From: Deltaproteobacteria bacterium | GTDB taxonomy: Bacteria; Desulfobacterota; Desulfomonilia; UBA1062 | NCBI GenBank assembly: GCA_018436855.1 | Contig: JAHDKO010000029.1 | Span: 77,157 to 141,156, forward strand | DNA: 64,000 nt | Reading direction: 5' to 3' | In this document: piece after piece, positions 52,071 to 60,823 of the stretch | How the letters are laid out: each line of letters starts with the position of its first letter | Position numbering within the stretch: position 1 is the stretch's first letter | Made by a program: the position numbers and the translations under genes | Notes under the pieces: model-generated | The model's input: the letters and a program-made list of their open reading frames with translations, nothing else | Databases searched by the model: none | What the model was told of the DNA's origin: nothing

Positions 52071-54032
52071 CTATTCCACCGATAGTCCCAGTCCGGCCAG
52101 TGTCTCGCCGGTGGGCGCGCCGGTGGACGGATCCCACCCGAACTGCCTCCAGTAGTCCTCCATCATCTTCTCGATGGGGACCGTCCGGCCCTTGTTGGCT
52201 CCTTGCGGCTGGGGAGGTATGCCCAGCGCACGGTCGCTCAGCCTGTTCGCCCTGGGATCGACGCCGTGTCTGATGTTGAACGCCTGTTTGAGGGTCTGGA
52301 TCCTCATCCCGATCTCCATGTACTCTTCAGGGGTCTTGTTCCAGCCCGTGGCTGCATTGAGCCAGTCAAAGGTGGGTGTCCTCTTGATGCCGAGAAAAGT
52401 ACCGAACATGCACAGCCCCGCACCGTTGACCACGTTCATATACTTGCTGCAGGCTGCGGCCTCCAGGGCATGCTTTTCCGTGGCCCGGTACTTGGAGTTC
52501 TTGTGATAGATCTGAAACGGCAGTTTCTTCGGGAGTCCCCTGACCCTTTTCCAGAGCTGGAACATCTCGTAGTAGAGCTGGGCCCCGATCGTGTGCCTGC
52601 CCGGCGTGGGCTCCACACTGTAGTGCACGGCGAACCCCGGGTCCTGCCTGCCGTCGTGCATGGCAGGTTCCTGGCCCCCTGCGTGCACAGTGTACTTCCC
52701 GGACCCTCGGCCGATCTTCTCTGCGGCGGCCCGTGACCCGTCCGCCAGGATATCGCCGATGCCTTCCCGGTTGATCATCTTGTGGATCAGGGCTACCATG
52801 GCGCTCGAGTTTCCCCAGGTCAAATCGAGCCCGTCGGTGTCGTCGAGGGTGAGAATCCCCTGCTCGAAGCACTCCATGGCCCACGCCACGGTGGCGCCTG
52901 CGGAGATGGTGTCCATGCCCGCCCGGTTGAGGAGCTCGTTGAGGTAGAACAGGCTGTCCGTGTCCTCGTTCATGCACAGACCGCCCAGGGCAAGCACGGA
53001 CTCATACTCGGGTTTGTGGGTCTCGGAATATTTCCCGGTCATGGAACACTTGCCGCCGCACCCGAGCGGGCACGAGTAGCAGTGATACTTGATGAACTCA
53101 TTCTTTTTCACGAGATCCGGGTCTGCGGACTTCGATTTTTTCAGGGGCCAGTCGACATTGCTGCCCTTCCAGTTCTTGACCGGCGAGTCCCCCCACTCGG
53201 GAGACATCTGGTTGAGGCCCCCGGTCCCCCACTGCCGGAGAATCATCTTGTAGACCATGCCGTCCATGGCCATGGCCGTGGGCAGCACCCTCAGGAGCGC
53301 CCCTATCAGGGCCGGGCCGATGCTCGGCCCGAGCGGCGGCTGGAACTGCACCCACTTGTTGCACTTCCTGCTGAGCTTGTGGACGGCTTCCCGGTCATAG
53401 GGGAGGATCCGCTTTTTCCCGTCGAGCACAAGGGCCTTGAGCCTCTTCGAGCCCATGACCGCGCCGAGGCCGGACCGCGCGGCGATGCGCCCCTTGTCGT
53501 TGCAGATACCCGAGATGAGGGAGAGCCGCTCGCCCGCGGGGCCGATGACCGCGACCCTGGCACCCGGACCGTACTGCTCCTGGAGCATTTCCTCGGTCTC
53601 GACAGCGTCTTTGCCCCAGAGGTGCGAGGCGTCCTTGAGCTGGGGCTTCCCCTCCTTGATATACAGGTAGACAGGCTTTTCGCTCATGCCGGTGAAGAAG
53701 ATGCCGTCGTATCCGCAGCGCTTGATGGCAGGAGAGAACGAGCCCCCGCAGTTGGCATCGCCCCAGGTGCCGGTGAGCGGCGACTTGCCGGCGACCATCC
53801 ACCTCCCGGAAAAGAGGCTTCCCGTGCCGGTGAGCAGCCCGGATACAAAGCCGAAGATGTTCTCGGGTCCCAGCGGGTCGGCGCCCCGGGGAATCCTGTC
53901 ATACAGGAGGTATGCCGCAAGGCCGATGCCCGAGAGATACTTCTCATAGATCTCATCAGGGATCGTCTCTTCGCGGAATTCCCCTTTTGAAAGGTCCACC
54001 ATCAAGACCCTGCCCATATAACCTCTGTTCAT
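52071..54032 (-). CDS. aor: Tungsten-dependent aldehyde ferredoxin oxidoreductase
   Basis: 653-residue AOR-family enzyme oxidising aldehydes to carboxylic acids (or the reverse), with a tungsto-bispyranopterin and one [4Fe-4S] cluster. The N-terminal domain shows 'GYMGRVLMVDLSKGE' and 'GLLTGTGSLFSGRWMVAGKSPLTGTWGDANCGG'. The cluster cysteines lie in 'CYSCPLGCGGKC' and 'GAGLCMFG'. The pterin loops 'GRIAARSGLGAVMGSKRLKAL' and 'EYESVLALGGLC' are intact. Length is slightly above the roughly 600 of archaeal AOR. Strong Shine-Dalgarno GAAGGAGGG. It is cotranscribed with the ferredoxin and lies back-to-back with the TetR/glycyl-radical operon, so it may process an aldehyde made by that enzyme. Confidence 0.95.
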   Translation of the reverse strand: MNRGYMGRVLMVDLSKGEFREETIPDEIYEKYLSGIGLAAYLLYDRIPRGADPLGPENIFGFVSGLLTGTGSLFSGRWMVAGKSPLTGTWGDANCGGSFSPAIKRCGYDGIFFTGMSEKPVYLYIKEGKPQLKDASHLWGKDAVETEEMLQEQYGPGARVAVIGPAGERLSLISGICNDKGRIAARSGLGAVMGSKRLKALVLDGKKRILPYDREAVHKLSRKCNKWVQFQPPLGPSIGPALIGALLRVLPTAMAMDGMVYKMILRQWGTGGLNQMSPEWGDSPVKNWKGSNVDWPLKKSKSADPDLVKKNEFIKYHCYSCPLGCGGKCSMTGKYSETHKPEYESVLALGGLCMNEDTDSLFYLNELLNRAGMDTISAGATVAWAMECFEQGILTLDDTDGLDLTWGNSSAMVALIHKMINREGIGDILADGSRAAAEKIGRGSGKYTVHAGGQEPAMHDGRQDPGFAVHYSVEPTPGRHTIGAQLYYEMFQLWKRVRGLPKKLPFQIYHKNSKYRATEKHALEAAACSKYMNVVNGAGLCMFGTFLGIKRTPTFDWLNAATGWNKTPEEYMEIGMRIQTLKQAFNIRHGVDPRANRLSDRALGIPPQPQGANKGRTVPIEKMMEDYWRQFGWDPSTGAPTGETLAGLGLSVE

Positions 54033-54300
54033 ACCCCCTCCTTCTCTTCTTTATGAAAAGATATCGAGTAAGAGCTCTCCCTGAGGTTGTCTCTCTTCAA
54101 TCACAAAAGCCTGCTTCTCGAAACATTTCGCTGGTCCGGCACCGGGCCTACAGAAACTATCCGTAAAATTGCCGCTATAAACGGGACAAACAGCGACTGC
54201 ATTCTCCGCTCCAGGCCCGGCTCGGGCGTCCGGAAACGAATATGACCGTATGCCGGTTCTCAACAACCTCCTGCGGCGTTTCCCGAAATTCACTCACCCC

Positions 54301-54329
54301 TTGACTTCAGGGTTTGTCAGATTTAATAT
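54301..54329 (+). promoter_or_regulatory. Promoter of the tetR-glycyl radical enzyme operon
   Basis: TTGACT, 17 bp, TAATAT, both close to consensus. The predicted start site falls inside the palindrome at 54328-54354. Confidence 0.65.
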
Positions 54330-54354
54330 AACGCTGTTAAGTTAACAGTGTTAT
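54328..54354. promoter_or_regulatory. 27-bp palindromic operator, probably bound by the adjacent TetR
   Basis: Left arm TAACGCTGTTAA and right arm TTAACAGTGTTA around a central G (54341) match at 11 of 12 positions; one more pair extends it. It overlaps the -10 and start site. The size and symmetry fit a TetR-family operator. Confidence 0.75.
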
Positions 54355-54374
54355 TGTTTATAAAAGGTATTTAT

Positions 54375-55070
54375 ATGCCAAAGGTTCGGCGGAGTCAAGA
54401 AGACAGAGAGCTCATCCGGGGAAAAATCCTCGATGAGGCCCTGGCCCTCATCTCCGAGCACGGCTTTGCCGCCTTCAGCATGAGAAAGCTCGCGTCCCGC
54501 CTGGGGATGACCGCCACCACGATCTATCATTATTACGCGAGCAAGGACGAGCTCTACCTCATGATCCTCACCAAGGGGTTCGACATGCTCTATCAGCGCC
54601 TTGCAGAGATTTACGAGACAAAGGGCGACCCGGCCGGCAAGATCCGGGATATGGTCGGCGCCTATATCGATTTCGGCATCCACAAGGCGAATTACTACAA
54701 CATCATGTTCACCTCTGACGCCCCCAAGTATCGGGATTACATCGGCACCGAGATCGAGCCCGTTGCATTTTTCGAAAAGCAGACCGCCTTGAAGCTTGCG
54801 AATATCGCCTCTCAGGCCCTTGAGGACATGGACCGGGGTGAGGGCCGTTTTACACCGGAGGAAATCCGGTATTTCGTCATCCGGCTCTGGAGCACCCTCC
54901 ACGGGGTCATTGCGCTGTACAACAGCAGGGTTCTCCAGGAGGTGGATGAAAACGCCTCAGCAGTTATCGAGCAGGTGGGACAGGATCTGGTGGATGAGAT
55001 CCTCTCCCGGATAAACGCCTCCCCTCCCGAGGCCCGAATCCCGGCCAGGCAGGGCGGCGCCCGGCGATGA
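54375..55070 (+). CDS. TetR-family regulator of the glycyl-radical locus
   Basis: 231-residue regulator. The HTH covers residues about 15-60 ('ILDEALALISEHGFAAFSMRKLASRLGMTATTIYHYYASKDEL' pattern). The C-terminal domain resembles the WHG/TetR_C_13 class ('FFEKQTALKLANIASQALEDMDRGE', 'RLWSTLHGVIALYNSRV') that senses acyl or hydrophobic ligands. The frame is open to a GTG at 54348, which lies inside the operator; the ATG at 54375 has AAAGG upstream and is preferred. It is 164 bp ahead of, and on the same strand as, the glycyl radical enzyme. Autorepression through the 27-bp palindrome is likely. Confidence 0.9.
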   Translation: MPKVRRSQEDRELIRGKILDEALALISEHGFAAFSMRKLASRLGMTATTIYHYYASKDELYLMILTKGFDMLYQRLAEIYETKGDPAGKIRDMVGAYIDFGIHKANYYNIMFTSDAPKYRDYIGTEIEPVAFFEKQTALKLANIASQALEDMDRGEGRFTPEEIRYFVIRLWSTLHGVIALYNSRVLQEVDENASAVIEQVGQDLVDEILSRINASPPEARIPARQGGARR

Positions 55071-55196
55071 ACCGGAGAATCCTCCATCTGGAATCCGCGT
55101 ACCGGAGGACTTTGAAGGCGGGGGCACATTCCCCGCAATTCGCGGCTTCGGCAGGGTCAGAGAGCTTGCACTGAAAGGCTCATGCTAGAAGAGTAA

Positions 55197-55215
55197 TCAG
55201 GCTCTTTTCGCCTGA
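55197..55215 (+). other. Small hairpin in the glycyl radical enzyme leader
   Basis: TCAGGC, loop TCTTTTC, GCCTGA, about 20 bases before the start codon and just upstream of the Shine-Dalgarno. It may stabilise or separate the downstream message; there is no T-run. Confidence 0.35.
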
Positions 55216-55234
55216 GGATCATAAGGGGGACGAT

Positions 55235-58195
55235 ATGGTTCAGCGGAACATGGCGGACGTTGCCACGCACATGGCCTTACAGACCATGGCGTTTCATTTC
55301 AATTACCTTCCGAGGTTCAGAAAATTCCTGAAATCCGACGACGGATGGATCAACTTCTCGCTCGGTATGCGCACCGAGCAGGGAAACGTGCGTCAGTGCA
55401 TCGCCTTTCGTGACGGCAGGGTGCGGGTGAGCTCGGACATCCCCGATGATGTGGACACCGAGATGGTGTTCTCCGATAACGGCACCCTGAAGGACATGGC
55501 CTCTCTGCCTCCGAACGAGGTGCTCAACCTCGTTCTCAAGAACAGGCTGATCGTCAGGGGCAACCTCGTGTTCGCCCAGCTCTTCAGCTTCTTCATCACC
55601 CTGTTCGTCAAGGGAAAGATCATCAACATGATGAAAAAACAGGCCCGGCAATGTCCGGGAGGGTCCTGCTCCGATAACGCGCAGCTTGCCGCGGCCCATT
55701 CGTACAAGATCAGGCCACAGCTCACGGCCCCCTCGCGGGACCCGGGCGTGATCCACCTCGACGACCCCTACCTCTCCTCCTATTCCCTGGCCGATTTTCC
55801 CCGGCTGGAGAAGTTCCTCGATATCCATTTCACTCAAAAACCCGTCATCTGCCACGAGCGGCCCCTGCTCCTCACCGGGTGGTTCAAGGCCAATGGCTTC
55901 GAGAAGCGCCCGGACGGGACCCCCTGGGTGCCCGAGATCAGGCAGGGCCACGCGTTCAAACATCTCATGGAGAACCGGAAACCCATCATCAGGAAAGATG
56001 ACCTCATCGCAGGCACAACCACCGCGCAGGAGATCGGGGTCGTGCTCTATCCGGACTCCCACGGTACCATGATCTGGGGCGAGCTCTTCACCACCCCGTT
56101 CCGGCAGCTCTTCCCCTATGACATCAGCGACGAGACCAGGGAGATCCTGCACCATTCGGTCTTTCCCTTCTGGGTTCACCGGAACTTCAAGGAATGGGTG
56201 AGGGAAAAGTACGACAACCCCTTATGCCAGAGCCTCGATGACCGGTTCGCGGTGTACTTTCTCTGGAAGACCGCGGCCCTGTCCCACACCGTGATCGATT
56301 ATCCCAGGCTGCTCAGGCTCGGCGCACGGGGGATCATTGAGGAGATCCGGCAGGAGCTGCTCAATGATGCAGGCGCGGATCAGGCCAAGAAGGATATGCT
56401 CCAGTCCATGATCCTCTGCTACGAGGGCATTATCGCCTATGCCCGCAACCTCGCGGCACAGGCAGCGCGCGAGGCCGGTATCGAGGCGGATGAGCGGCGC
56501 AAGGCCGAGCTCGAGCGCCTCGCCCAGGTCTGCGCCCGAGTGCCCGAGCACCCCAGCACCACCCTGGAGGAGGCCCTGAACGCCATCTGGATCCACTGGG
56601 TGGGCGTGCACATGGAGAACACAAACGCCGGGTTCTCCCTGGGCAGGATGGACCAGTGGCTGCAGCCGTTCTTTGTCGCTGACCTGAAGAAAATCAGGGG
56701 CAAGAAAAAAAGGGAAGCGTATATCAAGCGTGCGATCGAGCTGGCAGGGTGCTTCTACATGCGCTGCACCGACCACCTTCCGCTGATTCCGGATATCGGC
56801 AACTACCTGTTCGGCGGGAGCTCCTCCGACCAGGCCATCACCCTGGGAGGCGTCACCCCTGAAGGCAAAGACGCGGTCAACGACATGACCTATATCTTCC
56901 TCAAGGTCACCGAGATGCTCGGGATCCGCGACCCCAACGTCAATGCCCGCTACCACGGGGGAATCAACAGCGAGACCTATCTGCGCCGGCTCTGCGAGGT
57001 CAATGTCAACACCACCTCCACCCCCTCCATCCACAACGACGGGATGGTCATGGCCTCGCTTAGGGAGTTCGACTACCCGCCCGAGCACCTGAGAGACTGG
57101 GCCGCGACCGGCTGCGTGGAGCCGACCCTGTCGGGAAGGCACATCGGCCACACCAACTGCATGATGTTCAACATGGTGGCCGCCCTGGAGATGGCCATGT
57201 ACAACGGCCGCCATCCCCTGATGCGATGGGATGCAGGCCCCAGGACCGGCCGCGCAGACAACGGCTCGTTCCCGGCCTTCGACGACTTCTTCCAGGCCTT
57301 CTGCACCCAGCTCGATTTTCTCATGGACAACGCCTGCGAATACAACCGGCTGCTGGGAGAGGCCCACAGCGTGCTGCGCCCAACACCCTTCATCTCAGGC
57401 CTCATCGAAGGGTGTGTCGCTAAGGGCAGAGACGCCACCAAGGGAGGGGCCCTCTACAACTCCTCGGGCACGGCCTGCATCGGGCTTGCGGATATCACGG
57501 ATTCGCTCATGGCCATCAAGAAACTCGTGTACGACGAAAAGAAAGCCACGCTTCAGGAGATGCGCGAGGCCATGGAGACCAATTTCGCCCAAAACAGCCG
57601 CCTCCACGCCCTGGTGCTCAACAAGGTCCCCCTCTTCGGCTCCGGCAGCCCGGAGGCGGTGGACATGGCCAACCGGGTCACCCGGTTCATCCACGACCGC
57701 TTCGGCGCGCACACGAACTTCCGGGGCGGCAGATATACCGCCGGATTCTGGTCCATGTCCAACCACGTGGCATTCGGAACGCTCACCGGGGCACTGCCTT
57801 CCGGCAGGCTCGCCGGCAAGCCTTTCACCCCCGGCCTCACGCCCGAGGCGCACGCGTCGAGAAGCCTGCTGGACAATATCCGCGATGTCTCCCTGCTCGA
57901 GCCCGGGAACATGAACAACAACATCGCCTTCAACGTCAAGGTGGTTCCGTCGGCCAAGGAGAGCCATCAGGAAGCGGTGGACCATGTCTACTCGTATGCC
58001 AGGGCCTACTGCGACCTTGGCGGGATGCAGATGCAGTTCAACGTGGTCTCGTCAGAGACCCTCAGGGACGCCATGGAGCATCCGGAGAACTACCGGGATC
58101 TCATGGTGCGCATCTCGGGGTACAACGCCTACTTCGTGACCCTGAACAGGGACATGCAGATGGAGCTCATCGAACGGGCGGAATACGGCCTCTGA
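55235..58195 (+). CDS. Glycyl radical enzyme (pyruvate formate-lyase/diol dehydratase superfamily) with N-terminal SCP2-like domain
   Basis: 986-residue radical enzyme. The catalytic core has the thiyl Cys627 in ATGCVEPTLSGR; the CVE motif (Cys-Val-Glu) is that of the eliminase/dehydratase and decarboxylase branches (diol dehydratases, CutC, HPAD), not of X-succinate synthases. Gly962 in VRISGYNAYF is the glycyl radical site; ISGYN differs from the usual VAGYS. The first about 130 residues are not part of a normal glycyl radical enzyme: 'WINFSLGMRTEQGNVRQCIAFRDGRV...MVFSDNGTLKDMASLPPNEVLNLVLKNRLIVRGN' fits an SCP2-like lipid-binding domain, joined by a Cys-containing linker (about 138-155). 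Typical relatives are 780-850 residues. AAGGGGGA precedes the ATG. The substrate is not known; a hydrophobic one is inferred. Confidence 0.93.
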   Translation: MVQRNMADVATHMALQTMAFHFNYLPRFRKFLKSDDGWINFSLGMRTEQGNVRQCIAFRDGRVRVSSDIPDDVDTEMVFSDNGTLKDMASLPPNEVLNLVLKNRLIVRGNLVFAQLFSFFITLFVKGKIINMMKKQARQCPGGSCSDNAQLAAAHSYKIRPQLTAPSRDPGVIHLDDPYLSSYSLADFPRLEKFLDIHFTQKPVICHERPLLLTGWFKANGFEKRPDGTPWVPEIRQGHAFKHLMENRKPIIRKDDLIAGTTTAQEIGVVLYPDSHGTMIWGELFTTPFRQLFPYDISDETREILHHSVFPFWVHRNFKEWVREKYDNPLCQSLDDRFAVYFLWKTAALSHTVIDYPRLLRLGARGIIEEIRQELLNDAGADQAKKDMLQSMILCYEGIIAYARNLAAQAAREAGIEADERRKAELERLAQVCARVPEHPSTTLEEALNAIWIHWVGVHMENTNAGFSLGRMDQWLQPFFVADLKKIRGKKKREAYIKRAIELAGCFYMRCTDHLPLIPDIGNYLFGGSSSDQAITLGGVTPEGKDAVNDMTYIFLKVTEMLGIRDPNVNARYHGGINSETYLRRLCEVNVNTTSTPSIHNDGMVMASLREFDYPPEHLRDWAATGCVEPTLSGRHIGHTNCMMFNMVAALEMAMYNGRHPLMRWDAGPRTGRADNGSFPAFDDFFQAFCTQLDFLMDNACEYNRLLGEAHSVLRPTPFISGLIEGCVAKGRDATKGGALYNSSGTACIGLADITDSLMAIKKLVYDEKKATLQEMREAMETNFAQNSRLHALVLNKVPLFGSGSPEAVDMANRVTRFIHDRFGAHTNFRGGRYTAGFWSMSNHVAFGTLTGALPSGRLAGKPFTPGLTPEAHASRSLLDNIRDVSLLEPGNMNNNIAFNVKVVPSAKESHQEAVDHVYSYARAYCDLGGMQMQFNVVSSETLRDAMEHPENYRDLMVRISGYNAYFVTLNRDMQMELIERAEYGL

Positions 58196-58334
58196 TCAGT
58201 CGGAAGGGATTATAAAGGGATGATAAGATGATCGCATCAGACGAGCATGGAGCGATCCCTTGGTAATTACTGCGCAGCATGCTCGCCTTATGGTGCTGTA
58301 CGATCTGAAAGCGCTCAGCAAAGAGGGATGATCG

Positions 58335-59264
58335 ATGAACCACAACACGAGCCATACAGAGAACGACAAGGCCCTCATCTTCGAGGTCAAGGGCAACTCG
58401 CTCGACGATGGACCGGGAATCCGGACCGTGGTCTTTTTCAAGGGCTGCCCGCTGAGCTGCCTGTGGTGCCACAATCCTGAAAGCAAGAAGACTCTGCCTG
58501 AGATCTCCTTTGACCCGGAGAAGTGCGTGGGATGCGACTCGTGCCTTGCCGTGTGCCCCGAAGGCGCCCTGGACAGGGCAAACCCCCTGTTTGTGGACAG
58601 AACCCGGTGCACGCTGTGCATGGAGTGTGCGCGTGTATGCCCGGGCACTGCGCTTTCCCCGGTGGGCAGATATCTAAGCATCGTCGAGGTCATGGCAGAG
58701 ATCGAGAAGGACCTGCCCTTTTTCCAGACATCAGGAGGCGGGGTCACACTCTCCGGAGGAGAGCCGGCCCTGTTCATGGGCTTTGCCTCGCGGCTCCTGA
58801 GAAAGATAAAGGAAAAGGGGATTCATACCCTGCTGGAGACCTGCGGGTTCTTCGACTGCAGCAGATTCATGGAACTCCTCTATCCCCATCTCGACACGAT
58901 CTACTACGACCTCAAGCTCTTCGACCCCGATGAGCACAAACGCTTCTGCGGGGTATCCAGCGAAACGATCCTGAAGAACTTTTCTGAGCTGAGCGCGGTA
59001 TGCGCCCGTGACAACAGGGAGATCCTCCCCAGGATACCGCTCGTTCCCGGGATCACCGCCACCCGGGAGAACCTCGGCTCAATCGCCCGTTTTCTGAAAG
59101 ACCTGAACGTGCTGAAGGTCGCGCTGCTCCCGTACAATCCCCTGTGGCTGTCCAAGCTCCCCGTGCTCGGCCAGACCCGGCGGACCGGGCTCTCAGAAGA
59201 ATGGATGACAGGCGCGGAGATCGAGGAATGCAGAAGGATCTTCTCGGACTTCCGTGTCATCTGA
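58335..59264 (+). CDS. Glycyl radical enzyme activase
   Basis: 309-residue radical-SAM enzyme that installs the glycyl radical on the upstream enzyme. The SAM-cluster motif is CPLSCLWC (Cys38, Cys42, Cys45, CxxxCxxC), preceded by 'DDGPGIRTVVFFKGC'. An inserted ferredoxin-like domain carries two more [4Fe-4S] sets (CVGCDSCLAVCP, CTLCMECARVCP), as in PflA-type activases of the GRE eliminase branch. 'SGGGVTLSGGEP' follows. It is 139 bp behind its target gene and on the same strand. Length fits the family. Confidence 0.95.
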   Translation: MNHNTSHTENDKALIFEVKGNSLDDGPGIRTVVFFKGCPLSCLWCHNPESKKTLPEISFDPEKCVGCDSCLAVCPEGALDRANPLFVDRTRCTLCMECARVCPGTALSPVGRYLSIVEVMAEIEKDLPFFQTSGGGVTLSGGEPALFMGFASRLLRKIKEKGIHTLLETCGFFDCSRFMELLYPHLDTIYYDLKLFDPDEHKRFCGVSSETILKNFSELSAVCARDNREILPRIPLVPGITATRENLGSIARFLKDLNVLKVALLPYNPLWLSKLPVLGQTRRTGLSEEWMTGAEIEECRRIFSDFRVI

Positions 59265-59676
59265 CAGCGGAAATCCCGTTTTCGAGAAACACTCCCGGAT
59301 CTCCTGTATTCCGAATCAATGGCATTGCCTTCAAAGGCGAGCCCTTCAACCCGGCCCCAAACCTCAACAAGGCACCCCCGCTGCAGGCAGCAGGGTACTA
59401 TTTAAGGCTTTGCATATGGAACAGCCCATCCGCAGCAAGCTTGAACGGGAACCAGCCCGAAGTGATTGAAGGGGAATATGCTCCCGCCTTCTCAAGTCCT
59501 TCAAGAAGTACGCTCGAAAAGGAGGACTCATCAGCGTTCATTCCCCACCTTCCGGCGTGCTCCGGAGCATCCTTGTTCCACCCTCCGGCGTGCTCCGGTG
59601 CGTCCTTTTCCCACCCTCCGGCATGCTCCTGACCCTCGAACGTGTTTCTCCATCCTAAAAAAAACCTGGCGGTCTT
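59265..59676. other. Convergent intergenic region, 412 bp
   Basis: It contains a 33-bp tandem repeat at 59545-59638 and a weak minus-strand terminator next to the hydrolase stop. I find no gene; the open frames present follow the repeat. Confidence 0.6.
59545..59638. repeat. 33-bp tandem repeat, 2.8 copies
   Basis: The unit begins CCACCCTCCGGCGTGCTCCG and is repeated head to tail at 59545, 59578 and 59611 with a few differences; the third copy is incomplete. There are no spacers, so it is a minisatellite rather than a CRISPR. Confidence 0.85.
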
Positions 59677-59685
59677 TCAGGCCGC
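59657..59685 (-). terminator. Candidate terminator of the EEP-family hydrolase gene
   Basis: On the minus strand a short GC-rich imperfect hairpin (GCGGCC..GACCGC) overlaps the stop codon and is followed by eight T. The stem is short and contains a bulge. Confidence 0.45.
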
Positions 59686-60501
59686 TTGGGTCTTCCGGCC
59701 CTCTGATCCGCTCGGCAGAAGCACCTCCGCCGGCAAGGAGATCTCCATGGCAATGGGGAGATGGTCGGAAAGGGTGTAGTTGAGCACCTCGACCGGGCCC
59801 GTGGTAATGGTGGGCGACACCAGGATATGATCGAGATGTTTCTTCGGGTTCCAGCTCGGGTAGGTGAACAGGTCGGAATACGGCATGCAGAGATTCGTCT
59901 CGCGGAGAAACCGGGACAGTTCCCGGCTGTCGGGGCTGCAGTTCAGATCGCCCATGAGTATCACGTGCTTGTAGCCCCTGATCAGCCCGCTTAAGTATTC
60001 CATCTGGAAACACCGGGCGCTCCTGCTCAGAGACAGGTGTGCAAGGACAAGCACCAGGGGATTCTCCCGGTTTCCGAAACTGACCATCATCGCCCCCCTG
60101 CCTGGCAGCCGGGCGGGAAGATCGTGCCGGCTGATGCCGGTGGGGGTGTATCTGCTGAGCAGCCCCATGCTGTGCCGGGCCACCTTCCACAGTTTCCGGT
60201 TTGTCTTGTCGCACCAGTGGGGAAACTTCGCCTCCCTTGCCAGGTATTCGGCGTGATTGATGAAGCCGCTCCTGAGCGACCCGCTGTCGAGCTCCTGGAG
60301 GCCTACCATATCAAAGTTCCTGATCATCCGGGCGATCCGGTGGAGATTCTTGAGCCTCTGGGTACAGGGCAGAAGATGCTTCCACCCGTGAAACACATAG
60401 TCGCGAAAACCGGCGGCCGCTATGCCCACCTGGATGTTGTAGCTGAGCAGACGGAGTCTGACGCCCGTGGAATTATTATGAAACGGCACAACTGCATGCA
60501 T
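59677..60501 (-). CDS. Endonuclease/exonuclease/phosphatase family protein
   Basis: 274-residue EEP-superfamily hydrolase. Motifs: 'LLSYNIQVG' (Asn), 'MVGLQELDSGS' (metal-binding Glu), 'LAHLSLSRSARCFQMEYL', 'VILMGDLNCSPDS' (Asp/Asn) and 'NYTLSDHLPIAMEI' (catalytic His). These fit Mg-dependent phosphodiesterases ranging from sphingomyelinase-like enzymes to DNases; the substrate class cannot be chosen. It has no signal peptide. No clear Shine-Dalgarno precedes the ATG at 60501, and ATG/other starts nearer the conserved strand (around 60450) are possible. Confidence 0.85.
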   Translation of the reverse strand: MHAVVPFHNNSTGVRLRLLSYNIQVGIAAAGFRDYVFHGWKHLLPCTQRLKNLHRIARMIRNFDMVGLQELDSGSLRSGFINHAEYLAREAKFPHWCDKTNRKLWKVARHSMGLLSRYTPTGISRHDLPARLPGRGAMMVSFGNRENPLVLVLAHLSLSRSARCFQMEYLSGLIRGYKHVILMGDLNCSPDSRELSRFLRETNLCMPYSDLFTYPSWNPKKHLDHILVSPTITTGPVEVLNYTLSDHLPIAMEISLPAEVLLPSGSEGRKTQAA

Positions 60502-60816
60502 GGCTTGCCCCTATCGCTGCTTTTTCAGAAGAAATGCCCAAGGAATCCGGAGGATATTCACCTTCACTTCCGATACGGAAATGGAGAAGCAGGACCCGCG
60601 CAAAGGACTTTCCTGTTTCTCCTCACCTGATAGAGCGAGAACGATCACTTATGCATAGTAGGCACGTATGCCGGCAGTACGCAAGCAGGAAAATTCTTCG
60701 TTGCCGCCGCACCCTCCTGCCGATGTTCCAGGCATAGACAATACCGATGGGTATTCAGGATATTAAAAAAGTCTCCTGGAGAACATCTCCGCCACCCGGG
60801 TCTGGCAAACATTCTC
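60502..60816. other. Intergenic region, 315 bp
   Basis: Contains the thioredoxin terminator at its right end. Otherwise nothing supported; no convincing promoter for the hydrolase gene. Confidence 0.45.
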
Positions 60817-60823
60817 CTAGAGA
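60765..60823 (-). terminator. Intrinsic terminator of the thioredoxin gene
   Basis: On the minus strand a 12-bp imperfect outer stem (10 pairs) encloses an inner GCCA/TGGC stem and is followed by CTTTTTT. The 5' arm covers the stop codon at 60817-60819. Confidence 0.7.

Larger units (their letters stand above)
54033..54374. other. Divergent intergenic region of AOR and TetR, 342 bp
   Basis: The plus-strand promoter and operator of tetR occupy 54301-54354. I see no convincing promoter for the AOR gene; the bases 54060-54300 hold no other feature I can support. Confidence 0.5.

Noticed and set aside
52071..54032. AOR gene as a benzoyl-CoA reductase BamB-type subunit
   Set aside because: BamB-like proteins are AOR relatives, but no BamC-I genes are nearby; a single AOR plus one ferredoxin fits a plain aldehyde oxidoreductase better. 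The BamB option cannot be fully excluded without a tree.
59545..59638. Possible CRISPR array
   Set aside because: The 33-bp copies are directly adjacent with no spacers, only three occur, and no cas gene is present.
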